A model generated the notes under the pieces. The model was given only the letters and a program-made list of their open reading frames with translations. It was not told the DNA's origin and made no database searches. Below are positions 52,319 through 52,614 of a stretch of DNA of 52,614 nt, one piece after another. Location of the stretch: positions 1-52,614 of the forward strand of contig JAKISE010000012.1 in assembly GCA_021648745.1 (NCBI GenBank). Reading direction: 5' to 3'. Position 1 is the stretch's first letter. Each line of letters starts with the position of its first letter. The position numbers and the translations under genes were made by a program. This DNA comes from Cyclobacteriaceae bacterium. GTDB taxonomy: Bacteria; Bacteroidota; Bacteroidia; Cytophagales; Cyclobacteriaceae.

Positions 52319-52362
52319 CACTTAAAGCCTCATCACGAACCCTATCGCATAATTCGTGTTAA
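52319..52362 (-). repeat. MITE-like end, partial copy C
   Basis: About 40 bp nearly identical to the CCCGAATTATGC-side end of the 164-bp MITE, in minus orientation, directly after the transposase remnant and ending at TTAA. It is either the native right end of IS element 2 or half a MITE fused to it. Confidence 0.65.
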
Positions 52363-52437
52363 ACCTCCTAAAGCCAACCCAAGTAATATTTTATTTGATA
52401 ACGTGAGAGGTAGTTTAATTTTTAAGAAAGTTGCCAT
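52363..52437 (-). pseudogene. N-terminal fragment of a possible dicarboxylate/sodium symporter
   Basis: On the minus strand an ATG at 52437 reads MATFLKIKLPLTLSNKILLG, then LALGGL, ending at the TTAA of IS element 2. The pattern of a short charged lead followed by NKILLGLALGG resembles the start of DAACS (glutamate/dicarboxylate:cation) symporters. Only about 25 codons remain, so the call is tentative; the insertion removed the rest. Confidence 0.4.
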
Positions 52438-52487
52438 GTTCACAAGTTAGGTAGCTTTACCATTTTTTCTTTGATGAATAAAGATAC

Positions 52488-52614
52488 TTAAACCCGGATT
52501 ATGCAATAGAATTCGTAATGAGAAGACAAAATGCAATAAATCAGAAGTTTATATTCGAAAAGCATAGCACCGCTATGGTTAAGAGGATAAACTTAGTAAA
52601 ACGACTGATTTGCA
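52488..52614 (+). mobile_element. 164-bp MITE, diverged copy D, cut by window end
   Basis: Starts at TTAA (52488-52491) with ACCCGGATTATGCAATAG and contains the conserved central hairpin (AGCATAGCACCGCTATGG). It diverges clearly from copies A and B. The right end is outside the window. Confidence 0.75.

Larger units (their letters stand above)
51088..52362 (+). mobile_element. IS1380-like element 2, degenerate, MITE-related ends
   Basis: Flanked by TTAA at 51088-51091 and 52359-52362. The left end CCGTGATTATGC and the inverted right end CACGAATTATGC share the ATTATGC core with the 164-bp MITE ends (CCCGAATTATGC). The last ~40 bp (from about 52319) is nearly identical to one end of the MITE. 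It carries a broken transposase gene. It probably represents the lineage that can move the MITE. Confidence 0.65.

Noticed and set aside
1..52614. CRISPR arrays, rRNA and tRNA genes
   Set aside because: No array of regularly spaced direct repeats and no rRNA or tRNA-like segment was seen on reading through the window.

Overview
The window is a low-GC chromosomal segment from a member of the Bacteroidota, most likely the order Cytophagales. This rests on gene content and style: an LptD/GLPGLI/DsbD envelope repertoire, Bacteroidota-type housekeeping proteins, A-rich leaders instead of strong Shine-Dalgarno sites, and promoters of the Bacteroidota form TTTG-N(17-23)-TAnnTTTG. The genus cannot be fixed from sequence alone.

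Layout. 1-7.4 kb: a minus-strand group (amidase, MCE/MlaD protein, acyl-CoA carboxylase beta subunit, SirB1-like protein) divergent from an LptD-like outer-membrane protein. 7.4-13.2 kb: lysS, a secreted protein of unknown function, proline dehydrogenase, aroB and a small YtxH-like protein. 13.3-14.5 kb: aroA. 14.8-25.3 kb: a nearly complete haem biosynthesis locus, with hemA-hemC-hemB-hemL-hemE-hemN on the minus strand and, divergently, an AraC-type regulator followed by hemH and hemG; hemD is absent. 25.3-33.2 kb: a GLPGLI/alkB/YdeI-like operon, small proteins, a decayed lipoprotein gene, dsbD, an M20 dipeptidase and a standalone CZB-domain protein. 33.3-45.7 kb: kynA with a small downstream gene, a structured small RNA, two sensor histidine kinases, lspA, ileS and an RND-type exporter.

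From about 46.3 kb to the end the window becomes an accessory region: a compact IS200/IS605 element; a hipBA toxin-antitoxin pair followed by an attC-like recombination site with no integrase in view; an HxlR regulator beside a truncated SDR gene; two decayed IS1380-like elements, both flanked by TTAA; and a truncated symporter start. A 164-bp MITE family (two nearly identical complete copies at 14.5 and 33.3 kb, further copies near 52.3-52.6 kb) shares its terminal motif and TTAA flanks with the second IS1380-like element, which points to that lineage as its mobiliser.

The most interesting items are the attC-linked hipBA cassette with an N8-spaced palindrome at its promoter, the unassigned roughly 110-nt structured RNA at 34.76-34.87 kb, the MITE/IS1380 pairing including a MITE that supplies the end of a protein, and a GC-rich 22-bp repeat read in frame inside two unrelated proteins. 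Family names are from recognition of motifs only; no database search was possible.
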